A stretch of DNA of 64,000 bases from Citrus sinensis (taxonomy: Eukaryota; Streptophyta; Magnoliopsida; Sapindales; Rutaceae): assembly GCF_022201045.2 (NCBI RefSeq), contig NC_068561.1:19966501-20030500 (forward strand), given 5' to 3'. Below the pieces are notes generated by a model. It was not told the origin of the DNA. It searched no databases and saw only the letters and a program-made list of their open reading frames with translations. The translations under genes and the position numbers were made by a program. Position 1 is the first letter of the stretch. Each line of letters begins with the position of its first letter. Shown here in pieces: positions 39,601 through 55,350 of the stretch.

Positions 39601-42596
39601 TGTTTACACCTTCTTAGAGGCATATTCACATGAGCAGACACTAATTGTTCAGAAGATTGTGTCTGAGCACAATGGTACTGATTTTATTTTTGCGGAAGAT
39701 CCTGAAGCTAAAAAGGAACTCTGGAAGGTAGTGAATCTGATTTCTTCAAAATTGTTTGCGTTCTGCTTGAATTTTGTTTGAAATCTGGGATCTTAGCTCT
39801 TACATTCATGTTTTCTGAATGTGTTTGAGCTTTTTTCTCCTTTTTAGGGGCTTGCCTTCTCCTTTATTTAAAATCTATCATGTTATAATATTTTAATTTC
39901 AAATTAATATTCTCAAACTGTTCATCAGCTTTCTAATATACATAAATGATCATTTTGTTAATACGCTAAAACTGTATGAGTCGATATATATTATTTGTAT
40001 GTAAAAGTTTTAACTGTAGATTGATTTTTGGATTTTATTAAAAAAGTTCATTTACTTATAAGTATTTTCCAAGGGATTAATTTATTAATTTTCATACATC
40101 TATAATTTCAATTTTTTTTTTTGCCTTATTATAACTTCTCCTGGAGCTTTATTTATTCATTCAGAATAGAAAATTCAATTTTATTGGTTGAAAGAGACCT
40201 AGATTTATGGATTCTTAACATTTCTACTGAGTGCATAAACATGTCCTTACATGGGCATGCATAGAACATACATGTATACATGGTAAATAGCTATCGAGTT
40301 GAATGGCCTTAGCTGATGCATTAATCCATATGAGATGTCAGATCATTATTCAAATTCTCGAACCCGTCTTGTAATCTTGATCTATCTAATCAGTTTGCTG
40401 CTCATGCTGTGCATGTTGGGTCTTGTTTTGTTGGCATAAATTGGTCTGCATTGGTTTTCTGAGTTGTATATCTCTTTGCATTGTGTGATCTTTGGCAGAT
40501 GAGAAAGGAGGCACTCTGGGCTTGCTTTGCAATGGAGCCGAGTTTTGAAGCAATGATTTCTGTGAGTATGATGTTAACAAACTTATAAATGATAATTTCA
40601 AAATATGCTGACAGTCGCACTTTTTATTCTAAACCATATCTATTTTAACAATCTCTGGACTTGCTACTCAAGTGTGTCTAAGCTGAATTAGGACAAACTT
40701 TACTAGATCAATTTTGTTACCTGTTTTTGCAGATTTGTTGCTAGGGATAATAGCATCCGAAACCCCAAAATGCTGACAAAATGACAAGGACATAGTTTGC
40801 AATTAATTTTTCACATGGGTCCTAGTGAGTGCTATCAGATTATGTTAAGAATACATCAGTGAAATCAATAATTTGACTGTTATACTCTTAGGTCGTTATT
40901 TAATTTCAAATACTATGGTAGCATCAACTCTAAGGTTGCCCAAGCTAGAGAGGACCTTACTACATCATTAACATCAATAATTTGACTGTTATACTCCTGA
41001 AATAAGCTTGTCTATTTTCCAATTTTTAGGGATATAACAGTTGAATCCTTGACCAAATCTGAGGGTGGGAACTGTAATGAAAAGATATGTAATTTGTGTC
41101 ATTGTGATTTTTTTGCCACTTCCTTGAGCTAAAGACCTTCCCCCCACCCCCCCCCCCCCACCAACAACAAAACACAGTTTGATTTTTGATTCTTTGGTAG
41201 TCTGACGAGAGAAAAATAGCAAGAAAATTTTTGAGAAATGAAGCATATTTTAGCATTTTCTTTTCAATCCTTCCACTCTTCTGGGAGTTATACAGATTAT
41301 TAATCTCTGTTGTTTGGTCTTACACATAAATTTCATAAATTTCTTTCTTTTCCTTGATGTTTCTGGAAAATTGCAAAAGTCATCTTGATAATTTCCACCA
41401 CATACAATCTTAAATTGGTGGTTAGTTAATTTATAAGTATTAGTTCCTGTGTTCTTTAGTTACACTTTAGTTAGTTAATTTATAAGTATTAGTTCCTTTG
41501 TTCTTTAGTTACACTTTATTTTCTCTTCCTTATTTTGCTTGAGAGCCCTCTTTGCCAATCTTTCTTTTGTCCAGGATGTATGTGTTCCTCTTTCTTGCCT
41601 GGCAGAGTTGATATCAAGGTCAAAGAAAGAGCTTGATGCATCACCACTGATTTGGTAATTTCAGAATGATTGTTTGCAGGTTAAAACATTTTATGTTTCT
41701 TTGTCAGCACAGGCAATTGAACTGATGCTTGTATTTCTTATGCCCTATTTCATACTACGCAGCACTGTAATTGCTCATGCCGGTGATGGTAACTTTCACA
41801 CGGTGATACTATTTGATCCGAGCAAAGAAGAGGACCGCCAGGAAGCAGAACGGTTAAATCGATTCATGGTCCATACTGCCTTGTCGATGGAAGGTACATA
41901 TGATATTTGACTGTTTTTATTAATTGAGACTACAGGTTGTGGTGTTCAATATCTCCTTATACCATGCAGCTGTTTAGTTAGCGGAAAAGGCATTTAGTTT
42001 AAGTATAATCTGTTGCGTGTCAATGGAAAAGATATAGGTACTCGTACAAATGTTACAATGCTGAACCAATTGCGGCGCTAAAACTGGTTTCTCTGATTTC
42101 ACTGTTGAGCAGGAACATGTACTGGTGAGCATGGTATTGGGACAGGGAAAATGAAGGTATTTTCAATCTTTCCTGCTAGAATTGTGCCACGTATCATGCG
42201 AGTTACTCGGATGTGACTTTAATAGTTAAATAGATTAAAAAGTCAATTCCATGACCAGAGTTGGTGGTGCCTACCACTGGTTTATATCATCAATATTAGC
42301 TGTAGATGCATTGACTTTGTAATGACAACTAATTTAATTTCACTTCGGGTGTTGATCAAAAGTTTTATTCTCACGATTTATAGTCTGAGAATATCAAAAT
42401 CTAAAATGTGTTGTGCACAGTTAGTGATCATCTCAACATGCTGTTAAAAATGATGGGTTTTTCTTGATGTTTCCAGTATCTAGAAAAGGAGCTAGGCACT
42501 GGAGCATTGGAGACGATGAAAAAAATCAAAGTAGCACTAGACCCCAACAACATCATGAATCCGGGAAAGCTAATTCCACCACATATTTGTTTCTAA
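33613..42596 (+). CDS. D-LDH: D-lactate dehydrogenase (cytochrome), mitochondrial
   Basis: FAD flavoenzyme that oxidises D-lactate to pyruvate and passes electrons to cytochrome c; in plants it completes methylglyoxal detoxification after the glyoxalases. Eighteen exons: 33613-33881, 34294-34396, 34727-34827, 35290-35338, 35615-35707, 36647-36761, 37155-37215, 37738-37774, 37847-37908, 38352-38448, 39088-39162, 39237-39345, 39618-39727, 40499-40561, 41575-41654, 41763-41893, 42113-42156, 42477-42596. All phases agree: 1719 nt, 572 residues, near the family length. The N-terminus (about 1-75) is rich in Ser, Arg and Leu without acidic residues until about 43, a mitochondrial presequence. FAD-binding PCMH hallmark [12 protein letters not shown] at about 179-190; later [43 protein letters not shown] and [17 protein letters not shown]. 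The exon 12/13 junction codes Gln where I expected Glu (FIGT/QAYS). Intron 14 contains long C runs near 41140-41160. Confidence 0.97.
41421..41518. repeat. 49-bp tandem duplication in D-LDH intron 14
   Basis: Two nearly identical copies of a unit starting GTTAGTTAATTTATAAG at 41421 and 41470, with one or two differences, so the event is recent. Confidence 0.93.
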
Positions 42597-43476
42597 ATAT
42601 TGTTGCGTAGATTGGTCTCAAAGGGTTAAAGCTGCTACACGTGCTCTTTTGTGAAAGGATTTGCAATTCATTGGAGGATCCTTAGCCTGTCTGTGGCATT
42701 TAGAGTTATTAATGCTGCTTACGCTCGCAAGATTTGCTTTGATTGCAAAAGAGAAAAAATGGGGCAAGGTAAGTGGCCATCTTATCATTGATTAGAAACA
42801 AAGATTCCCCATTTTGTTTAAAATGGTTGCTTGAAATTTGCCCTCTCAGTATTCTAATTGATTGTAATCTATCAGTCTATTTTCTGTTCCCTCTATTCTG
42901 CATTCCAAATAAACTCTAAATTAGACTGGAAAAAATCATGTGTTGATAAAGAGAAACATGAGGAATAAATCAAATTTACTTTCAATATTGATCTTGTTCA
43001 GCTTCCTTTTCATTTCCTTTCTTTTTCGGTGCAATAATATGGCTTTGGTGATTGTAAATGAGAGTTTATTTAAATGGCCTAACAAAGCTAAGCATAAAAT
43101 CAAATGGGCTATTGTGCATTCACTTCAGCTTTGAAATGCCAATCCTAGCTGATGTTTTTGGTTGTTAATGTTGGCATTGGGAATTCTTCTTTTGGTCCTT
43201 CTACGAGTGCCTTTAACATCTTGTAACATCATAGATTAGAATACATTGCATAAGTGCATACTTTAAGGCCTTGTAACAGTATCTTCAACAAATTCATCAC
43301 TACAGTCTAGAGCGTAGCTCATGCCTTTTGTCAGAAACTGAGAAGGCACTAAACCTAAAGGCCACTGCCTAGTGAGGCATGAAATGATGGATGAAATGAA
43401 AAGGCACCCCACGTTTGAGCACCCAGATTTAAAAGTGATAAATTTTGATTGAGGATGCAAACAAAGCAAGAGTTGG

Positions 43477-43730
43477 GACAAATTTCAAGTCTCTGTTGAG
43501 TATATGTAAGAGCTTTAAAAAGTATTTTGTTTGCTTGTATGAGATCTTAAAGGTTTCAAGATTGTTCTATTACTAGGAATCAATTTTTGACTCCTAAATC
43601 TTGTTTGGAAGTGATAAATTCCATTTTGTGAAATTGTGGAATTGAGCATCAATTAAAAAAGCCTAGGAATTAGGGTTTAGTGTTGGGCCCATTTCTTCGC
43701 TCTAGTGATCTTACCATTTCCTAAGAGGCA
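43477..43730 (+). repeat. Dispersed repeat, copy 1
   Basis: Shares with 44577-44745 and 55150-55350 an ordered set of phrases: TTTCAAGATTG or similar, TATTACTAGGAATCAA, CCTAAATCTTGTT, GTGATAAATTCCATTTTGTG. Copies 1 and 3 also share a downstream part (GCCTAGGAATTAGGGTTT / GCCTGGAAATTAAGGTTT, then GCCCATTT and a Ser-codon-like TCTT text). I recognise no family. Confidence 0.7.
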
Positions 43731-44576
43731 TGGCAGGCAAAACTTGAAAATGGACACTTTCAAATGGGGTTTCAATGCATTAGATATCAAATCATTTGTG
43801 GACGGTAGAAAGATACATTTTAGTTGACTATTTTTTTCATTTCTGCAACTAGTTAGTGAGGCCTCTCTCATCTTCAATACAAAGTTCATTAAGTTTGGTC
43901 CTTAAAAAAATTTGATCACTACAACATTACTGATGCAGCGTGATTTTACAAAATAATGCTCTGTAATAAAATTGATGCAGTGAAAGGATAAATTGATGCA
44001 ACAAAAGAATAAAAGATGTAGGGTGATGATAGATAGATAGTGATATTTTCAATATTCTATTGATTCTTGAGAATACATAAATAAATAAACAAAGTTAAAT
44101 CCACGTTGATTTAAAGAATGCCCGTAAATTTAGAGTGTTAAAATTTGTTGATTTCGTAAAACATTGAGAAATAATAAGAGTAGAACTCAAAGTAAAAGTT
44201 TATTCTCAAAAATAATCAATAACGAATAATCAAGGAGGTCTTGTAAAAAAATATTTATTTATACTAACCATTTTAAGAGGACTCATTTGACTAGAGAACT
44301 TATTTTAATAAGTAATGACTAAACAACAAAATTCTAAATAAATAATTAAATTAAATTAGAATACAAATTAATTAAAAAATTCTTAAATATTATAACTTTC
44401 AATTTGATTAGGAATTTTTTTTTTTCAATTTCTTCGGATGAATCACTCATGCCATCATTATTAGCAAAGCAAATTCCCAAAACCTGGTGGGCACTGAACA
44501 GTCCAAACTCTAAAGTTTCTGCAGATTAAGACAAAATAAATTATGACTGAGGATAACAAATTAACAAAATGTAAGG

Positions 44577-44745
44577 ACAAATTCCAAGTCTCTGTCGGTT
44601 AAATACATGTGGTGGGAGTTTTAATGCATATGCAAAAAACTTAAAAGGTTTCATCAAGATTGTTGTATTACTAGGATTCGATTTTTATGCCTAAATCTTA
44701 TCTGAAAGTGATAGATTCCATTTGTGAAATTAATGGATTGATGAT
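44577..44745 (+). repeat. Dispersed repeat, copy 2
   Basis: Aligns with copy 1 from GGACAAATT(T/C)CAAGTCTCTGT through TTACTAGGATTCGATTTT and AAAGTGATAGATTCCATTTGTG. It lies 1.1 kb downstream of copy 1 in the same orientation. Confidence 0.7.
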
Positions 44746-46204
44746 GAATTGCATTGCAAATGCATGCATTGATTTTGGCATTCAATTACAATGTTGAATT
44801 TTCAATGCAATTACGCGTGATTGTAATATGAAATAAAATCAGTGTCACTTCGTATCTCGATTGCCGACACAACGTTAGTAGCCATTCCCTTTGTCTGTGA
44901 TCAACAATGAAAAAAAATTTGAACTTTTAACTATGGTTATAATCTCAAAATCAATGTGTAAGTGTGGAGTTGAAATATTACCAATTACGGCCTAACCAAA
45001 TACCGAAGATTGAGCTCTTATTTTCAACTATTTTTTCTAAAATTGTAAATGTGGAGAATCATGGCCATAGCTGTGGACCAATTCTTTTTAAGAATCAGAC
45101 ATTATTTTGTTGGTTGTCCTCCAATTAATTGAAAAAAGTTTTTGGCAACCTGCCAAAGAACAATTTTCTTTCGGGAGAATCGATTATCGATTGCCCACGT
45201 TTCATAAATTTGGTGCATTGTTTGACCAATTTCTTAATGATTTGCAATTCTGTTACTACTTTAAGTACTCCATTATAAGTGTTTGATTAATTTCAAAGAG
45301 AAGAAAGCAACATCTTTTTATTAGATTCTCATTCTGTCGTTCACATGCCCATTTAATTACTTTTGATGTTGTTTTCAAGAAAATAAAAGTTACTTTTATT
45401 GAATCATGGCTCATAGGTGCAGGATATATATATATATATATATATATTAACTTTTTAATATTGGATTCTAAATGTGGGTTATTCGTGTCATTATTGTATA
45501 TGTTAAGAAACACAATTTGATGTAGAGTAATATAATCTTAAGGGAAAAAGATTCCAAGATCTCCAAGATTTATTAAAATATATATAAGAGACAAACTGCT
45601 CATTATATCAAATTTGCTAGCTTCTTGAAAAACAATCCATTATTATTTTTTTTAAAAGATTTTTACAAGTTTCTTTTAGACATACTGGGCGCAATTCACT
45701 TTCAAATTAACCCCACATTTAGATGATGGGCAACGTGTGGGAGTGTCTGGAAAAAATATATTGGCAAATAGAACTTAAACTATGTTTCAAAGGTTGATCA
45801 TCTCCTCGTTGTTTACTAACCTCGCCGGCTAGCTTGTTAGTCTTTAAATTCCTTAACTTTACCAGACACATTTTCCTTGTATTTGATATTATTTCATTTG
45901 AAGATATTTTTAGATGCTTACAAATGATTTTTTAATTGACAAGATTGACACTTAGTTTCCTATCATATTTCTTATTTTCGTCCTTATTTTTTTCCCGAAT
46001 TACCATCAATACTCTAATGTTATAGTTTTATCGATTGGCTGTTTAAGAATAAACCTAACTTTGATTAACCTATGAATCTTCTTACATTTTCACAACCACT
46101 TCTCATAATATTAGACTGACAGGGAGATTATGATAGTAAAAGAGCCTAAAATAGGTCTCTTCATTATTTCTTTAACATGGGGAATATAGTAGGCAATCAA
46201 AAAT

Positions 46205-46424
46205 AAATTAAGACCAACAAGCGTGTAGATTAGTTGGCACATGGCTGTTCTAAGTTAACCAAGGTTTTCGGTTCGAACCTTGGGAATGCAGCTGCGTTAA
46301 ATACTTGTTGGGAGAACTTTGCCACCCTAATGGTCCTACCCGACTTGAATCTAGATTAGTCTAAGCCCAATGTAGTTTTCGGATACCAAATGGTTTAATA
46401 CACAAAAAAAAAAAAATTAAGGAC
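46205..46424 (+). mobile_element. tRNA-derived SINE with A-box, B-box, poly-A tail and target-site duplication
   Basis: The body (about 46213-46413) carries an A-box-like TAGATTAGTTGG near 46226 and a perfect B-box GGTTCGAAC at 46270. It ends in 13 A (46404-46416). AAATTAAG flanks it at 46205-46212 and 46414-46421, extended by AC on the left and GAC on the right. A polymerase III promoter, a tail and an insertion-site duplication together define a SINE. It encodes no protein and needs LINE enzymes to move. Confidence 0.8.
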
Positions 46425-46680
46425 ATAAATGGTAAAAGTGAGAAACAATAGAGACCTAATTATCATCTTTTTCCATTAGAAATTGGTCTACAGTAGAGAA
46501 AAAGTCCAATCAAATATGGAAAATGTAGAATATGTAATATATCCAATTACCCATTTTCTTTTCTCATTTGCGATAAGTGAGATCCTTCTGGATTAAGGCT
46601 ATTCTGGTATGTACATATGGCAGAAATCAGCACTATTGTAAGATTGTATATATATGTGACAAGAATCAAGACTATTATAT

Positions 46681-46797
46681 GCATGTTGAAAGATCAAGGT
46701 CAAGTTGCTGTGCATTCCCATTAGCATTACCGATGAGCTGCTCCCTCCCCCGGTTCACAGCTTCCGCGGAGCACTTGCCTGCATGTTGAAAGATCAA
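46681..46797. other. GC-rich 83-bp block between two identical 17-bp direct repeats
   Basis: GCATGTTGAAAGATCAA occurs at 46681-46697 and 46781-46797, exactly 100 bases apart. The block between them (46698-46780) is markedly GC-rich against AT-rich surroundings. On the minus strand one frame reads KCSAEAVNRGREQL without a stop, resembling captured exon sequence. Confidence 0.75.
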
Positions 46798-47024
46798 TAC
46801 CATAATAACTAGCTAACACACACAAATGGCAAGAAGCAGTGAAGCACAACGACAAAATGGAGCTACAAGGATGATAGAGTGACCCTAAACAATAGAAAGT
46901 AGGATGTGTACATGTTTGTGAAAAACCAATAAACAACACATCTTAGTTAACTATTTAGATCCACTACTCATCTTGCCTTCTTGAGATCCACAAATTGGTG
47001 ATTGATAGAAGCAATAACAATAAA

Positions 47025-47291
47025 TTAAATACATCTAGTTACACCATACATGATACGGTGTATGTTTTGGTAGATTCTTAATAAAGACAAGCAGAGCAAA
47101 CGAGTAGACAATTCATTTCCCTCGAGTAAACCTCTAAAGTTAAGGAAAACATCAACATCTTTGGAACAAGAAAGACTTAATGCCCTCACAAAAGCACCTG
47201 GCTCACCATGTAGACCATCACAGAGTCCATATAAATTAGCAAAGCGCGTCACCCTTGTCATGGTTGTCTCCAAAAGCGTGAGTACCGCCAA
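47025..47291 (-). pseudogene. Possible relic of a TIR domain (NLR-type resistance gene)
   Basis: An 88-codon frame contains SCSKDVDVFLNFRG. DVFL(S/N)FRG is the signature that opens plant TIR domains, usually preceded by Ser-rich sequence as here. The expected EDTR and the rest of the domain do not follow in frame; a shifted frame gives a weak LYxESTKTYT-like continuation. If real, it is an N-terminal fragment broken by a frameshift. A chance match is possible. Confidence 0.35.
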
Positions 47292-47654
47292 AATTCATTA
47301 AACAAAATCGTTGGAATATTCATCTCAATTATTAATGTTTGTTCCTTCTACCAGTTCAAGATACTTGAATGTATAAAATGCTTTATCGCAATAAATTCAG
47401 TCAATATTATTTCCGCCGCCCTAATTTGAGCTTCTGATAATCAGTTGGTAATTTGACCGTAATATGAACAATAATGTAGACTTGGCACCAAACAACTCCA
47501 ATCCAATTAAACTGACATCATCAACCATACTGTGGCCACCACCAAGCTCATCTATGGTTGGTATTCACAATAAAAAGATAAACACTACAAAATTACAAAT
47601 ATACCCTCAATCATCAACAATATCTCCACCCTCACCCCTCGCTTCCTCTTTGTC

Positions 47655-47661
47655 TATATAA
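47655..47661 (+). promoter_or_regulatory. TATA box of CXE15 copy 1
   Basis: TATATAA lies 123 bases before the start codon. The equivalent site before copy 2 (57119-57126) sits in matching sequence, supporting it as the core promoter. CT-rich and CCACC-rich sequence just upstream is also shared. Confidence 0.7.
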
Positions 47662-47684
47662 CAGGCACGCTCCCCCTTAACTGA

Positions 47685-51532
<3,848 letters not shown>

Positions 51533-52045
51533 TCCTGACAATCAATCTTTCTTGATTATTATATATAATCATATATAGCTGCTTGGAGTTGCATGCATGG
51601 ATTAGTGATCTCTATTATTATGAGTGTTAAGTTTAATTCGTATGCTTAGTTCGTTTTTAGAAATATTTTGAAGTTGTGTTAGCTTTAAGTGTATTTGGAT
51701 CATGGACGATGAATGTACTATTTTAGTTTCTATTCTCTCTTTTATAATGTGACTTAAAAAAAAAATCATCGACTTATTGAGGTTCACTGTAATTAATTAT
51801 TTCTTTTGGTAAGTGATGTCCTGTATTTGGCCTTGAAAAGACAATTTGCATGAGGCATTAGGGCATTATTATGATCACTTCAATAATTGTAGATTAGACA
51901 CCATAATCTAAGGCTGCAATTTTAAGTAGGGTTTTTTTTTTGGTGGCTTAGCATTTGATTAATTTATGGAAATTAGTGCGTAAGCACTTAGATTATTTAA
52001 GCAGGCAAGTAACTAAATTCATTTGTTTCTATAAATTAAAACACA

Positions 52046-52117
52046 GAGCATTTGGTGTCATGGTGTGATTCTTGCTTAGGGTGCCAGAGGTCCCGAGTGC
52101 AATTCCCGGAATGCCCC
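52046..52117 (+). pseudogene. Degenerate tRNA-Pro (anticodon AGG)
   Basis: Read from GAGCATTTGGTG to GGAATGCCCC this is clearly a nuclear tRNA-Pro. The anticodon loop TTAGGGT is intact and the 3' half GGTCCCGAG...GGAATGCCC is nearly standard. Mismatches break each helix once: A against C in the acceptor stem, T against C in the anticodon stem (CTTGC/GCCAG), and A against C in the T stem. The T loop reads TGCAATT instead of TTCAATT or TTCGATT. It is therefore probably dead, or the head of a tRNA-Pro-derived SINE. Confidence 0.8.
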
Positions 52118-52678
52118 CAAATTATTATCAATCAACGAGTCAACGACCTAACTTTTGGTTTAGTTTCTGTACAATATTCTCGTTAATACGCTGTTTGTGG
52201 TTGTTAATTCAAAATTATATATAAGTCCGTATATGGACTATGGACTGAGCATATATATATATATAGGTTTCTTTGACAGTGAAAAAGTTTGTATAAAAAT
52301 AATATTTCAAAAATAAATGAACAAAGAAAAAGTTGTAAGGTTGCTGAATCATTCAAACAGAAACCCAAGGGTCGCAGAAAAAAAGTCCTGCTTTAATGGT
52401 TGTGAGTAATGTTTAAAGGGGTATTCTTCATGGATGGCGATAATCTTTAAAGGGGTATTCTGTTATGACCTTATAACTTGAAATTTTGGTTAATTTTAAA
52501 ATTTTTGGAATTTTATTATCATTTATCATTTAAGGAGAAACTTTAGGGTATATCGTCATTATATTGCCTCATCCCGTATAACAAACAGTCCAATAAATTT
52601 CTTCAATCGGATATTTATGAGTTCACATTAATGTTTTTTTTTTTCCTCCAAAGAGATAAAATTTCTATTTTTAAAATC

Positions 52679-52816
52679 AAACCCTAGTTTGAATTGCCTC
52701 GCCCAGTACTTATACACAGCACATAAAAACCCTACTCTAATTTTTCTTTCTCCATATTTTTTTTCCCTCACTCAGCGAAGTTTAAATAGGTAACACTCAA
52801 TTTTCTCAAACCCTAA
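52679..52816 (+). promoter_or_regulatory. RPS5: Telo-box cluster in the RPS5 promoter/5' UTR
   Basis: AAACCCTAG at about 52679, AAAACCCTAC at about 52727 and AAACCCTAA at about 52808. AAACCCTA telo-boxes are typical of plant ribosomal-protein and translation genes, where they work with site II elements and bind factors of the Puralpha/TRB type. All three are in the 200 bases before the start codon. Confidence 0.7.
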
Positions 52817-52874
52817 TGCTGTTTCAATTTCTTATTCTCAATCATTTTGATTATGAGTTTGTGAATAGGTAAGA

Positions 52875-54185
<1,311 letters not shown>

Positions 54186-54525
54186 ATACTTAATAGAGAT
54201 TCAGATAAATTAAGTAATTCTCTTGGTTTTGATAATTTAAGAGATTTTTTTTTTCCATCTCTTGGACATGTCATGAATATTAATTTGTTGGCTGTTGATT
54301 TTCTAACATTTAGAGCTAATGTTCTTCTTCTTAGTTTGTTTGACTTGCAATGCAATAATTTGGGATTTGTCTATTGCAAAAGTATGGCTGTACATGATTC
54401 CTGTAAACGACGTATTCTTGTCGTTTGATGGCCGTATAATTTACTGTTTCATCCTTATAGTCAAATTTTCTGTTTTAGATTTCTTTTTTTATTTTTCAAA
54501 GAATTTAGGAATGATTAAAGAAAAA

Positions 54526-54665
54526 TGCTAAGTATCAAGAAAAACGAGAGAATGATGAGAGAATAAAGCATGTGGTGGGATGAGAGAGAAAGAAAAAAAG
54601 CTGACAACTGAGAGAGAGAAGAGACAATTCTCTCGTCATTCTCTCGTTGTTCTTGATATTTAGCA
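54526..54665. mobile_element. Foldback MITE, 140 bp, with 39-bp terminal inverted repeats
   Basis: The left end TGCTAAGTATCAAGAAAAAC (running to 54564) is matched by the reverse complement of the right end (54627-54665, TGCTAAATATCAAGAACAAC...). Both arms continue GAGAGAATGA(T/C)GAGAGAAT, with only three mismatches over 39 bases. The 62-base interior is purine-rich. No clear target-site duplication is visible. The RNA could fold into a long hairpin, so it is also a possible siRNA source. Confidence 0.82.
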
Positions 54666-55149
54666 GCACTCATAATTAAATTTACAATTAAAAAATTCTA
54701 ACTTAAGGTTTAAAAATATCTACCAAAAAATATTTTATATTTGTATACACATAACGCATTAGATTCGAATCTATTTAGATTTCGATATTCTCTCGATTCC
54801 AATATTCTCAAAAGCATATCCCATCATTATCAAACTTTTTTTTTTTCATTAACCTTTTCTTGGCACTGAAGGTTAATGAATAAGACGTCTTACAGTGGAT
54901 GAAAGTGAAGTTACTCAACGTCACTAATTTTACCGAACTATTTTTTGATTGATCACACTAATTATTCGAGTTAAAATTCTACTGACTTGAGAGCAAATGT
55001 TATATAGCTAGTGGGATGAAAAAGAAGTTACTTTAGCGTGCAGCAGTAACAGAATCAGTGATAATTGACAAAGTAGGAATACAGACAAAACAAGTGCATG
55101 TCGTTATCTCCAGCTCATAGTGGGAAGCTCTAAAGCAGCTTTGTCTGCA

Positions 55150-55350
55150 TATGAAAAAGGCTGAAAATCTTCAACATTGCTTTATTACTAGGAATCAACT
55201 TTTGATCCCTAAATCTTATTCGAAAATGATAGATTCCATTTGCAAAGATTTTTTTTTTTCATTTCTGCGTCAACTGCAAATGCCTGGAAATTAAGGTTTA
55301 CCTTTAGCCCCATTTTTTTATATTCTTGACTCTTCTGATCTTTAGCTCTT
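55150..55350 (+). repeat. Dispersed repeat, copy 3
   Basis: Contains TTTATTACTAGGAATCAACT, CCCTAAATCTTATTCG and AATGATAGATTCCATTTGC, then GCCTGGAAATTAAGGTTT and a CCCATTT phrase, in the same order as copy 1 about 11.6 kb to the left. Confidence 0.7.

Larger units (their letters stand above)
51533..52874. other. CXE15 copy 1 3' flank and RPS5 promoter
   Basis: The 3' UTR and flank to about 51930 match the flank of CXE15 copy 2 (for example TAATTGTAGATTAGACACCATAATCTAAGG here and its near twin at 60645-60682). Next come a tRNA-Pro relic and, from about 52600, the RPS5 promoter and 5' UTR. A 5' UTR intron between about 52790 (ag/gtaaca) and 52868 (gaatag) is plausible. Confidence 0.6.

Noticed and set aside
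40340-40380. B-box-like GGGTTCGAGAA on the minus strand in D-LDH intron 13
   Set aside because: Without an A-box, tail or flanking duplication it is not enough to call a SINE.
43930-44420. Possible solo long terminal repeat of a retroelement
   Set aside because: Texture suggests it, but no TG...CA ends, flanking duplication or partner copy could be fixed.
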